From JBGTGG01 sp964398945 (GTDB lineage Bacteria; Bacteroidota; Bacteroidia; Cytophagales; Cyclobacteriaceae): a DNA stretch of 64,000 nt. The stretch covers positions 124,001 to 188,000 of the forward strand of contig CAYNOT010000005.1 in NCBI GenBank assembly GCA_964398945.1, written 5' to 3'. The position numbers and the translations under genes are program-made. Of this stretch, positions 17,318-26,665 are shown piece by piece. The first letter of the stretch is position 1, and every line of letters starts with the position of its first letter. The notes beneath the pieces were generated by a model. That model searched no databases. It had not been told where the DNA came from and saw nothing but the letters and a program-made list of their open reading frames with translations.

Positions 17318-18562
17318 TCAGACGATCATCCCCGCCCCTACCGTTTCATTTGTTCCTTCAGCAACCAAAATCAAACTTCCGGTAAACCGGTTTTTACGGT
17401 AGCTGTCAAAGAACAACGGTTGCGAGGTGCGGATCCGTACACGCGCGATGTCATTCATTTTCAAATCCTCCGCGTTCTCATCGCGATTGAGGGAATTGAT
17501 ATCCATTTTGTATTGGATTTCTTTGATGACCCCCTTCACTTCTTTTGTAGAGTGGCGAACAAAAAACTTTGAATTTATTTTTGCGGGTTGTTGGTTCATC
17601 CAACAAACCATCACATCAATATCTTGTTCGGCCTGGGGTTGGTTATTTGGTTTCGCGATAATATCGCCACGGCTGATATCAATCTCATCTTCCAGGGTCA
17701 TCGTTACAGACATTGGGGCAAAAGCTTCCGTTAGTTTGTCTTCGCCTAACTGAAGCGCTTTTATTCTCGATGTAAAGCCCGAGGGCAATACTGTTACTTC
17801 ATCACCCGCCCTAAAAATTCCACCCGCGATCCGTCCGGTGTAGCCCCGAAAATCCTGATCATCTTTTGTCTGCGGCCGTACCACGTACTGCACCGGAAAG
17901 CGTGCATCAATGTGGTTGAAATCACTTTCAATATGGACCGTTTCCAGCATGTGCAATAAGGTAGCGCCCTGATACCAAGGCATTGCTTCCGAACGGTTCA
18001 CCACGTTGTCGCCATTCAATGCACTGATCGGAACAAACTGGATATCATGAACAGCAAGCTTGGAAGAAAATGCTTTGTAGTCTCCTACAATTTTGTTGTA
18101 CACTTCTTCTTTGTATTCAACCAGGTCCATTTTATTGACGCACACCACAATGTGGGGGATTTTCAACAGCGATGCGATAAAAGAATGGCGATAGGTTTGT
18201 TCTACCAATCCTTTGCGCGCATCGATCAAAATGATCGCCAGGTTGGCAGTAGACGCACCCGTTACCATGTTTCGTGTATACTGAATGTGCCCAGGCGTAT
18301 CGGCAATGATAAACTTGCGTTTCGGTGTTGCGAAGTAGCGATAGGCAACATCAATGGTAATGCCTTGCTCACGCTCGGATTTCAAGCCATCGGTCAGTAA
18401 TGACAAATCAACATAATCAAATCCTTTCTTGGTACTGCTTTGCTGGATCGCATCAAGTTGATCTTCGAAAATAGATTTACTGTCGTATAGTAATCTCCCG
18501 ATCAATGTGCTCTTTCCATCATCAACACTTCCGGCAGTTGTAAAACGTAATAATTGGTTCAT
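17318..18562 (-). CDS. cysN: Sulfate adenylyltransferase subunit 1 (CysN)
   Basis: The 414-residue EF-Tu-like GTPase carries G1 GSVDDGKSTLIGRLL, G3 DTPGHIQYTRNM and G4 VNKMD. It drives the CysD reaction by GTP hydrolysis. The length is that of a CysN without a fused CysC, in line with the separate cysC at 19589-20179. It follows cysD, separated by a repeat-filled gap. Confidence 0.95.
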   Translation of the reverse strand: MNQLLRFTTAGSVDDGKSTLIGRLLYDSKSIFEDQLDAIQQSSTKKGFDYVDLSLLTDGLKSEREQGITIDVAYRYFATPKRKFIIADTPGHIQYTRNMVTGASTANLAIILIDARKGLVEQTYRHSFIASLLKIPHIVVCVNKMDLVEYKEEVYNKIVGDYKAFSSKLAVHDIQFVPISALNGDNVVNRSEAMPWYQGATLLHMLETVHIESDFNHIDARFPVQYVVRPQTKDDQDFRGYTGRIAGGIFRAGDEVTVLPSGFTSRIKALQLGEDKLTEAFAPMSVTMTLEDEIDISRGDIIAKPNNQPQAEQDIDVMVCWMNQQPAKINSKFFVRHSTKEVKGVIKEIQYKMDINSLNRDENAEDLKMNDIARVRIRTSQPLFFDSYRKNRFTGSLILVAEGTNETVGAGMIV

Positions 18563-18565
18563 TCT

Positions 18566-18681
18566 CTTTATAGTTGGTAGTTATTAGTTGGTGGTTATTA
18601 GTTGGTGGTTGATACTGGATACTAGTCTCTAGATCCTAGTATCCAGTATCCAACATCCAGTATCCAGCATCCAGTATCCAG
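18566..18681. repeat. TCCAGTATCCAGCATCCAG / TTAGTTGGTGGTTA repeats
   Basis: Two kinds of short tandem words fill the 116 bases between cysD and cysN: TTATTAGTTGGTGG (three copies) and ATCCAGTATCCA/ACATCCAG (five or more copies), with a partly complementary ACTGGATACTAG in between that could fold back. The cysD stop codon lies at the edge. Confidence 0.75.
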
Positions 18682-19587
18682 TTAAAAATACCCTCCCTTC
18701 TTCCTGTCTTCCATTGCAGTTTCTGATCGTTTGTCATCGGCACGTGTGCCGCGCTCGGTTGTTCGGGTTGCTGAGATTTCGATAATGATTTTTTCCAATG
18801 TATCTGCTTCGGATTCCACTGCCCCTGTGATGGGCATATCACCACAGGTACGGAACCGCACACGCTTCATGAATGGTTTTTCATTCGGCTTTAGTTGCAG
18901 CCACGGTGAAGTCGATAAAAATGTTCCATCGCGTTCTATCACTTCACGTTCGTGTGTGAAATACAAAGAAGGTATCGCAATGTTTTCGGCAAGGATGTAA
19001 TTCCAAACATCCATCTCCGTCCAGTTTGAAATTGGGAACACGCGAAAATGTTCGCCCATATTTTTTCTGCCATTAAAGATATTCCACAATTCCGGACGTT
19101 GGTTTTTCGGGTCCCATTGGCCAAACTCATCGCGGTGTGAAAAGAAACGTTCTTTAGCACGTGCCTTTTCTTCATCGCGTCTTGCGCCACCCATGGCGGC
19201 ATCGTATTTATTTTTTTCAATGGTGCTCAGTAGTGTTACCGTTTGTAAAGCATTGCGACTTGCATTCACGCCTGTTTCTTCAGTTGCTTCACCTTTGTCA
19301 ATGCTGTCCTGTACCATTCCCACTTCCAACCGGACACCCAGTTCTTTTACAAGGTTATCGCGAAACTCAATGGTCTCTGGAAAATTATGGCCGGTATCAA
19401 TATGGACAAGCGGAAAAGGTATCCGTGCGGGATAGAATGCTTTCTTCGAAAGATGGGCTAGTATAATCGAATCTTTGCCGCCTGAAAAAAGCAAACACGG
19501 GTTTTCAAATTGGGCTACCACTTCACGGATTACATAGATAGCTTCTGATTCAAGTTCCTTGAGATGGTCTAAATAATACTGGCTCAT
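18682..19587 (-). CDS. cysD: Sulfate adenylyltransferase subunit 2 (CysD)
   Basis: The 301-residue protein has the PP-loop motif LLFSGGKDSIILAHL, DTGHNFPETIEFRD and the C-terminal EDRKKGGYF typical of the family. With CysN it makes adenosine 5'-phosphosulfate from ATP and sulfate. The start at 19587 follows the cysC stop by one base, so the two are coupled. Confidence 0.95.
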   Translation of the reverse strand: MSQYYLDHLKELESEAIYVIREVVAQFENPCLLFSGGKDSIILAHLSKKAFYPARIPFPLVHIDTGHNFPETIEFRDNLVKELGVRLEVGMVQDSIDKGEATEETGVNASRNALQTVTLLSTIEKNKYDAAMGGARRDEEKARAKERFFSHRDEFGQWDPKNQRPELWNIFNGRKNMGEHFRVFPISNWTEMDVWNYILAENIAIPSLYFTHEREVIERDGTFLSTSPWLQLKPNEKPFMKRVRFRTCGDMPITGAVESEADTLEKIIIEISATRTTERGTRADDKRSETAMEDRKKGGYF

Positions 19588-19588
19588 T

Positions 19589-20179
19589 TTATATAGCGAT
19601 TCTGTCTTTTAAAAATTCCATTAGTTCTTCTATTGCTTCCTTCAACGGTACGATATGCGTAGGCACAACAATAGCCGGATCTTCCGGTGCTTCATAAGGA
19701 GAGTCGATTCCTGTAAAGTTTTTTATCCCCCCTGCCCGTGCTTTTTTATACAACCCTTTTACATCCCGTTGTTCACAAATTTCCAGTGGACAATCCACAA
19801 ACACTTCCATAAAGTTTTCTTCGCCCACAATGTTTTTGACTTGTTCCCGGTCGGCACGAAAAGGCGAAATAAAGGCGGAAAGCAAAATTACACCTGCATC
19901 CACAAACAATTTGGATACTTCCGCAATGCGCCTGATGTTTTCATTCCTACCTTCATCGGTAAAGGCCAGGTCCTTATTTAACCCGGTGCGAATATTATCG
20001 CCATCCAATAAATAGGTACGATACCCTTCATTGAACAAAGCAACTTCCAAAGCCGTTGCCAACGTAGATTTTCCAGAGCCCGACAGCCCGGTAAACCAGA
20101 TGACGATACTTTTCTGTCCGTAGATAGACTGCCGCATTTTGCGACTGATTTGTGATTCTATAGGGTATAAATTATCCAC
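19589..20179 (-). CDS. cysC: Adenylylsulfate kinase (CysC)
   Basis: The 196-residue kinase has the P-loop VIWFTGLSGSGKSTLA, DGDNIRTGLNKDLAFTDEGR, NIRRIAEVSKLF and ISPFRADRE. It phosphorylates APS to PAPS. The gene is two bases from the SLC13 permease and one base from cysD. A stand-alone CysC beside CysQ, and no CysH/CysI in the window, suggests that PAPS serves sulfation of the surface polymer more than assimilation. Confidence 0.93.
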   Translation of the reverse strand: MDNLYPIESQISRKMRQSIYGQKSIVIWFTGLSGSGKSTLATALEVALFNEGYRTYLLDGDNIRTGLNKDLAFTDEGRNENIRRIAEVSKLFVDAGVILLSAFISPFRADREQVKNIVGEENFMEVFVDCPLEICEQRDVKGLYKKARAGGIKNFTGIDSPYEAPEDPAIVVPTHIVPLKEAIEELMEFLKDRIAI

Positions 20180-20181
20180 GG

Positions 20182-21939
20182 TCAGATTAAATTATAATAA
20201 AATGCGATAAAGAGGACGCAAATTGCAACATATATAACAGTAAAAGGACCCCCAACCCTAAAAAAATCCTTAAAAGTGTACCCACCCGGCCCGTATACCA
20301 TCAGATTGGTTTGATATCCGATCGGGGTCATGAAATCACCGGAGGCTGCAAAGGCAATCGCCACGAAAAACGGTGTTGGAGGCAATTGGGTTTGAGAGGC
20401 CAATGCAAGCGCGATTGGAAATACAATTGAGACTGCAGCAGCATTGGTAATCAGGGCAGTGAGAAGAATCGTGGCGATAAACAAAATACTGATCACCCCG
20501 ACCGGCCCCATCATCGATCCCATTTTTAAAATCCCGGTGGCCATTACTGCTGCCGTTCCTGATTTTTCCAAGGCCAAACCAATCGCTAGTGAGCAGACCA
20601 ACACCATCAAAAGGCCCGTATCAATATTTTGTGTGATGTCTTTTATTTTCAAGACCCCCGGTAATACCAATGCGAGTAAAATTAAAACACAAATTGTAAA
20701 GAGGTTGATTACACCAGTAATGCCGAGGATCAACGCAAGTATGGAGCCAAGCCCCAACCATTTCAACCACGGGGGTTGTTTTGTGACCAGGGTTTTCGGA
20801 GCGGAAATGAAAAACAAATTTTTCTCGTTTTTGTGTTGCTCGCCATTTTCGCCTGCCAACAACAATAGAAAGTCACCACCCGAAAGTACCAACTCACCAA
20901 CTTTTCCTGCCACTCTTCTGCCATCACGATGAATGGCAACAATGGATGCGTTGTATCTTTTTCGAAAATCGGAATCTTTGATCCTTGCTCCAATCAAATC
21001 AGAATTGGCAGGGATCACCGCTTCCACAAAATTAAATTGCTCCTGGATTTTTTCGTGTTTGGGGATTTGCAACCCATTGTCTTCTTTAATCATGTTAAAA
21101 ATAGACTGTGTATTTCCCGAAAAGAACAAAGTATCCTCTGCTTCCAGCACTTCGTCTGGCGAAACCGGTGAAATTACCCGTTCCTTACGTATAATCTCTA
21201 CCAGGAAAAGTTCTTGCAGGTTTCGCAGCCCCGCATCTTTTACTGATTTCCCAACCAATGAAGAATCCGGGAATACTTCAGTTTCAACAATGTACTCCTT
21301 TAAATGCTCACGGACGAAATCAATTTTATTGGAGTGGTCCGGCAATAGTTTGTACCCAATAAACATTAAATACATCCAACCGGTTAAGGTTACTGCCAAT
21401 CCGAGGTAAAGGAAATCGGTGAATTCCAACAAAGGTAAATCATACTCTGATATCAACCCGCTCAGCACTAAGTTGGTGGATGTGCCGATAACGGTCATCA
21501 TGCCGCCCAGGATGGTGGCGTAGGATAAAGGGATCAAAAATTTTGAGCTTGAATTCCCGGTGCGCTCCGCCCAGTCTTTCACATAGGGGATCATAAACGC
21601 AACGATTGGTGTGTTGTTCAGGAATGCCGAAATCGATGAAGACACCATCATCATCCGAAAGAGGAATTGCTTCGGGCTCAATTTTGTGCTGAATACTTTA
21701 ATAAACAATTCCGAACCAAAAATGCCACGCACCCCGTCCGTTACCTGCATCAGCAAGAAGATGATAATGATTTGTGGATTGGACAAACCCTTTAATAAAT
21801 CTGTGGGCGATAAAACCCCTGCCAGCAAAAACGCAACTACACAAATAAAAAAAGTAAAGGCAGGATTAAAGATTTCCTTATATAGTGAAACCACGAGGAA
21901 AACAACTACACCAATTACAAACAGTTGTATGAGTTCCAC
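20182..21939 (-). CDS. SLC13-family anion permease with RCK_C domains, probable sulfate importer
   Basis: The 585-residue protein has membrane segments in both halves and, between about residues 205 and 370, two TrkA_C/RCK_C-like domains (FPDSSLVGKSVKDAGLRNL; NSDLIGARIKDSDFRK). The second transporter signature is LLTALITNAAAVSIVFPIAL and DFMTPIGYQTNLMVYGPGGY. This layout is that of the SAC1/SLT sulfate transporters. The start is GTG and shares one base with the stop of the upstream phosphatase. The cys neighbours support sulfate as substrate. Confidence 0.85.
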   Translation of the reverse strand: MELIQLFVIGVVVFLVVSLYKEIFNPAFTFFICVVAFLLAGVLSPTDLLKGLSNPQIIIIFLLMQVTDGVRGIFGSELFIKVFSTKLSPKQFLFRMMMVSSSISAFLNNTPIVAFMIPYVKDWAERTGNSSSKFLIPLSYATILGGMMTVIGTSTNLVLSGLISEYDLPLLEFTDFLYLGLAVTLTGWMYLMFIGYKLLPDHSNKIDFVREHLKEYIVETEVFPDSSLVGKSVKDAGLRNLQELFLVEIIRKERVISPVSPDEVLEAEDTLFFSGNTQSIFNMIKEDNGLQIPKHEKIQEQFNFVEAVIPANSDLIGARIKDSDFRKRYNASIVAIHRDGRRVAGKVGELVLSGGDFLLLLAGENGEQHKNEKNLFFISAPKTLVTKQPPWLKWLGLGSILALILGITGVINLFTICVLILLALVLPGVLKIKDITQNIDTGLLMVLVCSLAIGLALEKSGTAAVMATGILKMGSMMGPVGVISILFIATILLTALITNAAAVSIVFPIALALASQTQLPPTPFFVAIAFAASGDFMTPIGYQTNLMVYGPGGYTFKDFFRVGGPFTVIYVAICVLFIAFYYNLI

Positions 21940-22478
21940 TATCCCTTCAATAATTTACTCAATTCGCCCCGTGCAGCCAATACAAGATCAGCAACTTCGC
22001 GCAACACGCCTTCGCCCCCACATGTGTTCGTGATCAAATCAACGTGTTCTTTTATATACAATGGGCTATCGGCAGGGCAAACACTAAAGCCACACGTATT
22101 CAACACTTCTAAATCATTTAAGTCATCGCCAATAAAAACCACTTCTTTCATTTTGAGTTTGTAATGTTTAACAAGCTTCACAAAAACAGAAAGCTTATCG
22201 ATAATCCCCTGATGGCAGAAATCCACTTTCAATTCTGCCATTCGTTTGGTGACAACAGATGATTCACGCCCGGTAATGGCACCCGTCAATATTTTGTATT
22301 TCTTTAGGTATTTGATGATAAGTCCATCTTTCACATTAAAGTATTTGCTCTCTTTGCCCGAATCATCATAGATGATCTTCCCGTCCGTCAAAACACCATC
22401 TACATCAAAGAAAATGGCTTTTATTGCGGAAGCTTTCCGAACCTGTTCTTTGGTGTACCGTTCTAAAATTCGTTTCAA
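21939..22478 (-). CDS. KdsC-like HAD phosphatase
   Basis: The 179-residue HAD protein lacks a cap domain, as in KdsC. Motif I is FFDVDGVLTDGKIIYDD, motif II TGRES, and motif IV FIGDDLNDLEVLNTCGF. KdsC hydrolyses Kdo-8-phosphate; relatives act on 9-phosphates of sialic-type acids. Because it heads an operon feeding a nonulosonic-acid locus either substrate is possible, and its place next to the sulfate genes does not decide it. Confidence 0.82.
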   Translation of the reverse strand: MKRILERYTKEQVRKASAIKAIFFDVDGVLTDGKIIYDDSGKESKYFNVKDGLIIKYLKKYKILTGAITGRESSVVTKRMAELKVDFCHQGIIDKLSVFVKLVKHYKLKMKEVVFIGDDLNDLEVLNTCGFSVCPADSPLYIKEHVDLITNTCGGEGVLREVADLVLAARGELSKLLKG

Positions 22479-22553
22479 TGAAAGATTTTTGGTTAAACAA
22501 CCCGGAAAATTAGGAAAAGCTTTTTACTTTATGCCTGTAATAACCCCGATTAA

Positions 22554-24986
22554 ATGAAAGTTTTTAAATTTTCTTTGTCACTTATCACTACTATCGCCTT
22601 GATTTATCTCCTAGAAAACAGCTGGGAATTACCGGGTATTGGCCGTATTCCACCTTTCGGAAAATTCCTTGACCCCTTTCATGGCTTCTGGCAAAACAGT
22701 GAATCAAAAGATTTTACTGGTGAAGATGAAATTATGCTTGCCGGGTTAAAAGATAAAGTCACAATCGTTTACGATAGCCTTTTGATACCACACATCTTTG
22801 CACAGAACGATGAAGATCTATTTTTTGCACAAGGATATGTTACTGCCCAACACCGTTTGTGGCAAATGGAATTTCAAACACATGCCGCTGCCGGAAGGAT
22901 TTCTGAAATTATTGGGAGTGTAGCACTCGATTACGATCGCGGCCAGCGCAGGTTTGGAATGGTGATGGCAGCAGAAAATTCTTTAAAAGCAATGGAAAAC
23001 GATCCCATTGCGAAAATGAATGTGGACCAATACACCGCAGGTATCAATGCCTATATCAACCAACTTGAATATAAAGACCTGTCGCTTGAATATAAACTAT
23101 TAGCCTACGAACCCGAGCAATGGACTCCCCTCAAGTGCGGGCTCTTATTAAAGAACATGGCGCAGACGTTGAACAAAGGCGACAAAGACATGCAAATGAC
23201 GAATGCACTTTCTTTGTTTGGGAAGGAAATGGTAGAAATTTTATATCCGGACAATGAAGGTGTTGCCGATCCGATTGTTGAAAAACCAAAAGGTTGGAAT
23301 TTTAATCCGGTATCAATGGATAGCATTCCCTTCGCCCTTCCAACAGAATTAATAAATATTTCCAACCTTGAAACACCAAACCCAACGATCGGTAGCAACA
23401 ACTGGGCAGTAAGTGGAAGTAAAACCGCAAGTGGTTCACCAATCCTATGCAACGATCCGCATTTAAGTTTATCGATGCCCTCTATTTGGTATGCGATCCA
23501 ATTAAACGCCCCCGGCATCAATGCACTGGGCGTTTCCCTTCCCGGTGCACCGAATATTATTATCGGGTTTACGGACTCTATTGCATGGGGGGTTACCAAT
23601 GCACAACGCGATCTGGTCGATTGGTTTGAAATCACGTTTAAAGATGAAACCAAAAGCCAATACAAATTTGATGGGGAATGGAAAGACGTTCAAAAGAAAA
23701 TTGAAAAAATTTCAGTACGCGGTCAGGAAGATTTTTACGACACGATATTGTATACAGTACACGGCCCCATCACGTATGACGAAACATTCCAGGCCGAAAA
23801 CAATCGAAAAAATTATGCTTTCCGTTGGATGGCCCATGATGAATCAGAAGAACTGTTGACCTTTTACAAACTCAACCGTGCTAAAAACCATGACGATTAC
23901 ATGGAGGCGTTAAACCATTATGCATCGCCTGCTCAGAACTTTGTATTCGCTTCCGCTTCCGGTGATATCGCGATGCGCATACAGGGCCGTTTTCCGGTAC
24001 GCAGAAAGTTGGAAGGAAAATTTATTTTGGATGGCAGTATCAGTTCAACGCAATGGCAAGCCTACATTCCGAATGAACAAAACGTAATGGATAAAAATCC
24101 GGAACGTGGTTTTGTGAGTTCTGCCAACCAGTATCCGGTGGATGCAAGCTATCCTTACTTTGTTACTTCCACCAGCTATGAAGCATACCGTAACCGAAGG
24201 ATCAATGATGTGTTGCGTACAAAATCCGGTATTACCATTCAGGATATGATGGAATTGCAAGGCGACAATCTGAATCTGCAAGCAAAGGAGAGTTTGCCGT
24301 TAATGTTGGCCAATCTGGATGAACCCACATTAACGGAGACAGAAAAAGCTGCATTCAAAATCCTTTCCGAGTGGGATTACTTCAACACCATCGAATCAGA
24401 GGCTGCATCCTATTATGAGGCATGGTGGAACAATTTGTTTCGTTCGATATGGGATGAGATGAAAAATGAAAAAGCTGTTCTCTCCTACCCAACGGATTAT
24501 ACAACCATAAAATTGCTCACTGAAAATCCAACGTTTGATTTCTTCGACATTAAGGGCACACCGGAAAAAGAGACCGCCAAAGAGGTAATTCAAAAATCAT
24601 TTAAGATTTCGGTTGAAGATGTTGAGGAATGGAAAACAGAAAAAAATGCACCTCCACGTTGGAGTGATTATAAAGACACATCGATTGAACATTTGTTGCG
24701 GCAACAGCCATTAAGCTATCATGTAGAGACGGGTGGCAATTCGGGAATTGTAAATGCCACATCCTCACGTTGGGGACCTTCCTGGCGCATGATTGTGGAA
24801 ATGAAAGAGTCCGGCCCAGAAGCAATTGCCGTTTATCCCGGTGGACAATCCGGAAACCCGGGCAGCAGGTTTTATAATAACCTGATTGGTCAGTGGGCAA
24901 AAGGGGAATATTACAGCATGATATTTATGCACCAACCGGAAACAACTGGTACTCTTTATACTACTGAACTCAATCCTAAAAACTAA
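22554..24986 (+). CDS. Penicillin acylase family hydrolase (Ntn fold)
   Basis: The 810-residue precursor begins with a hydrophobic signal or anchor segment (about residues 3-22). The family start VTIVYDSLLIPHIFAQNDEDLFFAQGY matches the alpha chain (VTIVYDSLLIPHIFA seen near 63). The autocatalytic site is GSNNWAVSGSKTASG, with the nucleophile Ser at residue 281, and NDPHLSLSMP follows. The beta chain would run from Ser281 to the end. Such acylases cleave amide bonds in penicillins, acyl-homoserine lactones or other N-acyl compounds; the substrate is not predictable. It is divergent from the KdsC-like gene. Confidence 0.9.
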   Translation: MKVFKFSLSLITTIALIYLLENSWELPGIGRIPPFGKFLDPFHGFWQNSESKDFTGEDEIMLAGLKDKVTIVYDSLLIPHIFAQNDEDLFFAQGYVTAQHRLWQMEFQTHAAAGRISEIIGSVALDYDRGQRRFGMVMAAENSLKAMENDPIAKMNVDQYTAGINAYINQLEYKDLSLEYKLLAYEPEQWTPLKCGLLLKNMAQTLNKGDKDMQMTNALSLFGKEMVEILYPDNEGVADPIVEKPKGWNFNPVSMDSIPFALPTELINISNLETPNPTIGSNNWAVSGSKTASGSPILCNDPHLSLSMPSIWYAIQLNAPGINALGVSLPGAPNIIIGFTDSIAWGVTNAQRDLVDWFEITFKDETKSQYKFDGEWKDVQKKIEKISVRGQEDFYDTILYTVHGPITYDETFQAENNRKNYAFRWMAHDESEELLTFYKLNRAKNHDDYMEALNHYASPAQNFVFASASGDIAMRIQGRFPVRRKLEGKFILDGSISSTQWQAYIPNEQNVMDKNPERGFVSSANQYPVDASYPYFVTSTSYEAYRNRRINDVLRTKSGITIQDMMELQGDNLNLQAKESLPLMLANLDEPTLTETEKAAFKILSEWDYFNTIESEAASYYEAWWNNLFRSIWDEMKNEKAVLSYPTDYTTIKLLTENPTFDFFDIKGTPEKETAKEVIQKSFKISVEDVEEWKTEKNAPPRWSDYKDTSIEHLLRQQPLSYHVETGGNSGIVNATSSRWGPSWRMIVEMKESGPEAIAVYPGGQSGNPGSRFYNNLIGQWAKGEYYSMIFMHQPETTGTLYTTELNPKN

Positions 24987-25041
24987 TTGAATATTCAAGA
25001 ACAAGCATTAAACAAAGTAGCACCGTCATTGAGGGAGCCTG

Positions 25042-25101
25042 CCCCGAGAATCGGGGATCGAAGAATCTTTGAACGCAATTTCACGCTCCAAAGACTCTTC
25101 G
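25042..25101. other. Two stem-loops after the acylase gene
   Basis: A short hairpin CCCCGA-gaa-TCGGGG (25042-25056) is followed by a longer imperfect one with arms 25059-25075 and 25084-25101 (CGAAGAATCTTTG against CAAAGACTCTTCG). No T-run follows either, so they are not clear terminators. They may be a remnant of a dispersed element. Confidence 0.4.
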
Positions 25102-25175
25102 CTGACGCTCTGAGTGACGAGCATTTTGTGGCCTTAATCTGCCCAGAATAAAAAATTAACAAAAAAATTAAACAC

Positions 25176-25529
25176 ATGAAATTTATAATTCAAATACTAT
25201 TTATTGCAGTCTTAGCATTTTTGCTCGAACTCTTTCTGCCGTGGTGGAGCATTGCCATCAGTGCCTTTGTGTTTGGCTTTGCAATGAAGTCGAACGCCAA
25301 TTTCTTTGCAGGATTTTTAGGAATTGGTTTACTCTGGCTTATCAAAGCACTTCTAATTGATTTAAATGCCGCAATGCCATTGGCAGAAAACGTTGCTGCT
25401 ATCCTTAAACTTAATAGCAAAGTATTGCTGATGGCGGTAATGGTTGCAGTGGGTGGATTGGTGGGAGGCTTTGCAGCACTAACGGGATCGTTGCTAAAAA
25501 AGGATGCACCGAAGCATTATTATAATTAA
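25176..25529 (+). CDS. Small membrane protein of unknown function
   Basis: The 117-residue protein is almost wholly hydrophobic with three or four predicted helices: residues about 4-20, 22-38, 42-58 and 85-108 (LLMAVMVAVGGLVGGFAAL). The start ATG follows an A-rich stretch (AACAAAAAAATTAAACAC), typical of Bacteroidota. No family is recognised. It stands alone in the gap between the acylase and the Nudix regulator. Confidence 0.6.
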   Translation: MKFIIQILFIAVLAFLLELFLPWWSIAISAFVFGFAMKSNANFFAGFLGIGLLWLIKALLIDLNAAMPLAENVAAILKLNSKVLLMAVMVAVGGLVGGFAALTGSLLKKDAPKHYYN

Positions 25530-25583
25530 GACATTGGATGTTAGACAATAGATATTAGAAGTTGGATGTTAGACGTTAGAACG
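25530..25583. repeat. TTGGATGTTAGACAATAGAT-type word repeats
   Basis: Degenerate copies of TTGGATGTTAGAC and ATAGATATTAGA fill this gap directly before the 913-bp duplication. They are of the same word-like kind as the gap between cysD and cysN. Confidence 0.6.
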
Positions 25584-25705
25584 TATTGCGGAAAATATCC
25601 AACATTCAAAATTGATCGTATCCGAGAAAAGTGGGCACTTCCCATTTATTGAAGAACCTGAAAATTTTAATCAGACAATCGTAAATTTTTTGAGGGGGTA
25701 ACTGG

Positions 25706-26401
25706 CTACGCCTCAAACATAAACCCTTTCTCTACCAACTTGTCGTACACTTTCTTTTGAAACTTGTAGAGGTTTGCCGCACGGTGCGCCACATTGGTTT
25801 GCTTTTCATTGCACGGTATAAGCAAATCTGTTTTGATCATCTTCCTGCGAAAGTTGGGCTTGTCCAATTTAGTTTCCAAAATGGATTCATAAAGTTCTTG
25901 CAACTGTAGTAGCGTGAATTTTTTGGGGAGGAGATTATACCCGATGGGTTCGTGAAGTACTTTGTGCTTCAGTTGCCGGAAGGCAAAGTCAAAAATTTGC
26001 TGGTGGTCATACACCATTTTTGGAATATCTTTAACGCTGATCCATTGGACATCCGAAACCGAATCACCGGGATGGAGCACAAAACTAAACTTGTTGACCA
26101 GCGCATAAAAGGCTACCGTGATAACCCGTTTGCCGGGATACCGGTCCACCGCACCAAAGGATTTCAATTGCTCCAGGTAAATGTTGGTGACCGATGTTTG
26201 CGCAGTCAGGATCCGGATGGCGGCATCATCCACACTTTCGTTGTATTTGATCCAGCCACCCGGCAGCGCCCACTGGCCTTTTGAAATCCCCTGTCCGTGT
26301 TTTACCAGCAGCACAGAAAGCTCGCTGTTTTCAAAACCAAAGATGACGCAGTCGATGGACAGTGCATCAATGATTTCATCAGAGAAATTAGATTGTGACA
26401 C
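25706..26401 (-). CDS. Nudix-domain transcription regulator (NrtR/AraR type), copy 1
   Basis: The 231-residue protein has an N-terminal Nudix fold (VIFGFENSELSVLLVKHG, WALPGGWIKYNES) and a C-terminal winged helix (KFTLLQLQELYESILETKLD, NFRRKM). The Nudix box should end REUxEExGU but reads RILTAQTSV, so the catalytic glutamates are missing and a ligand-sensing role is likely. Related Bacteroidota proteins control sugar-use genes. The target here is not visible. The copy at 29060-29755 is identical in protein sequence. Confidence 0.85.
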   Translation of the reverse strand: MSQSNFSDEIIDALSIDCVIFGFENSELSVLLVKHGQGISKGQWALPGGWIKYNESVDDAAIRILTAQTSVTNIYLEQLKSFGAVDRYPGKRVITVAFYALVNKFSFVLHPGDSVSDVQWISVKDIPKMVYDHQQIFDFAFRQLKHKVLHEPIGYNLLPKKFTLLQLQELYESILETKLDKPNFRRKMIKTDLLIPCNEKQTNVAHRAANLYKFQKKVYDKLVEKGFMFEA

Positions 26402-26450
26402 TTTTCTGGTTGTTAAGAAAGGGGCAATTTAGAACATAATTCCAAGGCAT

Positions 26451-26486
26451 AAAAAAAGCCTGATCAACAAATGCTGAACAGGCTTT
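26451..26486 (-). terminator. Terminator upstream of Nudix copy 1, probably the old tRNA-Pro terminator
   Basis: AAAGCCTG (26455-26462) and CAGGCTTT (26479-26486) form an eight-pair stem; on the minus strand it is followed by seven T. There is no minus-strand gene just upstream of it now, but the tRNA-Pro gene would have been there before insertion of the mobile DNA. Confidence 0.8.
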
Positions 26487-26492
26487 AATCTT

Positions 26493-26522
26493 GTCGGGGT
26501 GGTCGGTAAAAACTCGAACCTG
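26493..26522 (-). other. Decayed tRNA-Pro 3'-end-like sequence
   Basis: GTCGGGGTGG (26493-26502) is identical to the tRNA-Pro 3' end at 55910-55919 and in the same orientation. It is followed by TCGGTAAAAACTCGAACC, which keeps only the TCGAACC of the T-loop. It looks like an old attachment-site junction from an earlier insertion at the same tRNA. Confidence 0.55.
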
Positions 26523-26665
26523 TTATTCTCTGATTTAAAGTTATTATACAGATTATCAGTTATTTGCAGATAGCCAGCGTTAAGAGAATGCTAAATCAAC
26601 CTTTCTTCCAACAAATCTCTCCAAATGATAAAACCCTTCTGGTCATTGGAGTAGTCATGAAGTAA

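Larger units (their letters stand above)
25584..26496. repeat. 913-bp direct repeat, copy 1
   Basis: This segment is nearly identical to 28937-29850. The only differences seen are TATCCGAGAAAAG against TATTCGAGGAAAAG (one substitution and a one-base indel) near the left end. It contains the Nudix regulator and the tRNA-Pro terminator. Its right edge falls exactly at TTGTCG, the point where copy 2 meets the mobile island. Confidence 0.95.

Noticed and set aside
23105..23665. 186-codon minus-strand frame inside the penicillin acylase gene
   Set aside because: It lies antisense to a strongly supported coding region and shows no recognisable family.
26493..26522. Use of 26493-26502 as the left end of the island
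   Set aside because: GTCGGGGTGG matches the tRNA better than GTCG at 29847, but joining the recombinase to this end gives a tail (VVGKNSNLLFSDLKLLY) that looks less like a natural C-terminus, and a duplicated chromosomal segment would then lie inside the island. It is kept as an older junction.
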